Below, piece by piece: positions 5,303 to 6,101 of a DNA stretch of 6,101 nt. The notes beneath the pieces were generated by a model. The model searched no databases, was not told the origin of the DNA, and saw only the letters and a program-made list of their open reading frames with translations. Origin of the DNA: CAIOSQ01 sp044359885 (lineage in GTDB: Bacteria; Pseudomonadota; Alphaproteobacteria; CACIAM-22H2); the NCBI GenBank assembly GCA_044359885.1, contig JBIKLI010000270.1, positions 1 through 6,101 of the forward strand. The letters run 5' to 3'. How positions within the stretch are numbered: position 1 is the first letter of the stretch; each line of letters begins with the position of its first letter. Made by a program: the position numbers and the translations under genes.

Positions 5303-6101
5303 ATGACCTCCACCGCCTGCCTGCTCGGCGCCATCGCCGACGATCTGACTGGCGCGACCGACCTGTGCAACACGCTGGTGCGCGAGGGAATGCGCACGGT
5401 CCAGACCGTGGGCATCCCCCCGGCCGGGTTCGCGGTCCCGGACGCCGACGCGATCGTGGTCGCGCTGAAATCGCGTACCATCCCGGCCGGCGACGCGGTC
5501 GCGCAGTCGCTTGCGGCGCTGGACTGGCTGCGCGACGCAGGCGCCCGGCGGTTCTTCTTCAAGTACTGCTCGACCTTCGATTCGACCGACGAGGGCAATA
5601 TCGGCCCGGTAGCCGACGCCCTGCTGGATCGTCTCGGCGCACCGCTGGCCCTCGCCTGCCCGGCCTTCCCCGAAACCGGACGCGCGGTGTTCCAGGGGCA
5701 TCTCTTCGTCGGCGACGTGCTTCTGTCGGACTCGCCGATGCGCGATCATCCGCTGACGCCGATGCGCGACCCCAGCCTGGTGCGCGTGCTGCGCCGCCAG
5801 GCCCGGCGCGAGGTCGGGCTGGTCGCATACGCCGAGGTCGACGCCGGTGCGGGGCGCATCGCCGCGCGGTTCGCCTCGCTCGCCGCCGCAGGAACCGGTC
5901 TTGCCATCGTCGACGCCGTCTCGGACCGCCATCTGCGGGAAATCGGCGAGGCCGCCGCCGACCACGCACTGGTCACCGGCGGTTCCGGCGTCGCGCGCGG
6001 CCTGCCGGCGGCATGGCGCCGCCGCGGCCTGCTGGCGGACAATCAGGCCGCGGACGACCTGCCGCACGTGCCCGGACCGGGCGCCGTCCTCGCCGGCAGC
6101 T
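5303..6101 (+). CDS. otnK: 3-oxo-tetronate kinase, N-terminal part (cut by window edge)
   Basis: OtnK (formerly DUF1537, four-carbon acid sugar kinase family) phosphorylates 3-oxo-tetronate at O4 using ATP. The first 266 residues of about 420 are present, frame open to the window end. The N-terminal substrate domain shows GAIADDLTGATDL (residues 9-21), VALKSRTIPA (53-62), RFFFKYCSTFDSTDEGNIG (83-101), LACPAFPETGR (117-127) and GHLFVGDVLLSDSPMRDHPL (132-151), all characteristic of OtnK. VTGGSGVARGL (224-234) begins the link to the C-terminal nucleotide domain, mostly missing. ATG at 5303 has GGAG 9 bases ahead. It is divergent from ltnD-otnI. The next pathway gene, otnC (a class II aldolase-type decarboxylase), would be expected downstream, outside the window. 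Confidence 0.93.
   Translation, partial: MTSTACLLGAIADDLTGATDLCNTLVREGMRTVQTVGIPPAGFAVPDADAIVVALKSRTIPAGDAVAQSLAALDWLRDAGARRFFFKYCSTFDSTDEGNIGPVADALLDRLGAPLALACPAFPETGRAVFQGHLFVGDVLLSDSPMRDHPLTPMRDPSLVRVLRRQARREVGLVAYAEVDAGAGRIAARFASLAAAGTGLAIVDAVSDRHLREIGEAAADHALVTGGSGVARGLPAAWRRRGLLADNQAADDLPHVPGPGAVLAGS

Noticed and set aside
4101..5306. A 401-codon plus-strand open frame opposite ltnD
   Set aside because: Antisense shadow of ltnD and the otnI start; no recognisable domain and composition typical of GC-rich off-frames.
5144..6067. A 307-codon minus-strand open frame opposite otnK
   Set aside because: Antisense to otnK, whose plus-strand frame carries the full set of kinase-family motifs; no independent support.

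Overview
This is a GC-rich window of ordinary, compactly arranged bacterial chromosome. The gene types and their order suggest an alphaproteobacterium, possibly Rhodospirillales-like: a Pcm-like methyltransferase, a rhodanese and a TolC outer-membrane protein in tandem, and promoters of the TTGACC/TATACC type. This is inference; no rRNA or other species-level marker is present. I see no insertion sequence, phage gene, CRISPR array or sign of recent transfer.

Left part (1-1417, minus strand): three genes are read leftward with gaps of about 14 bases. They are a protein-L-isoaspartate O-methyltransferase-like protein, a small single-domain rhodanese, and the first 133 residues of a TolC-family type I secretion/efflux outer-membrane protein cut by the window edge. 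A candidate promoter for this operon and a perfect 16-bp palindrome lie just upstream.

Middle (1533-1836, plus strand): a tRNA-Cys(GCA) and a tRNA-Asn(GTT), both with encoded CCA and each with its own plausible promoter, are followed by a strong GC hairpin without a U-tract. Next comes a complete glpD (1885-3381), the FAD-dependent glycerol-3-phosphate dehydrogenase that makes dihydroxyacetone phosphate (DHAP).

Right part (3425-6101): this is a four-carbon sugar-acid (L-threonate type) catabolic locus. On the minus strand are ltnD (L-threonate dehydrogenase) and otnI (2-oxo-tetronate isomerase, hydroxypyruvate isomerase family). Divergent on the plus strand is otnK (3-oxo-tetronate kinase, the former DUF1537), cut by the right edge. 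Together they would convert L-threonate to 2-oxo-tetronate, then 3-oxo-tetronate, then 3-oxo-tetronate 4-phosphate. The last enzyme, the OtnC decarboxylase that yields DHAP and CO2, is not in the window and may lie beyond its right edge. GlpD converges on otnI and also feeds DHAP.

Every gene belongs to a known family. I found no convincing undescribed system. The points most worth a second look are the palindromes in the two divergent promoter regions, the non-canonical Pcm-like protein, and the split organisation of the tetronate genes.
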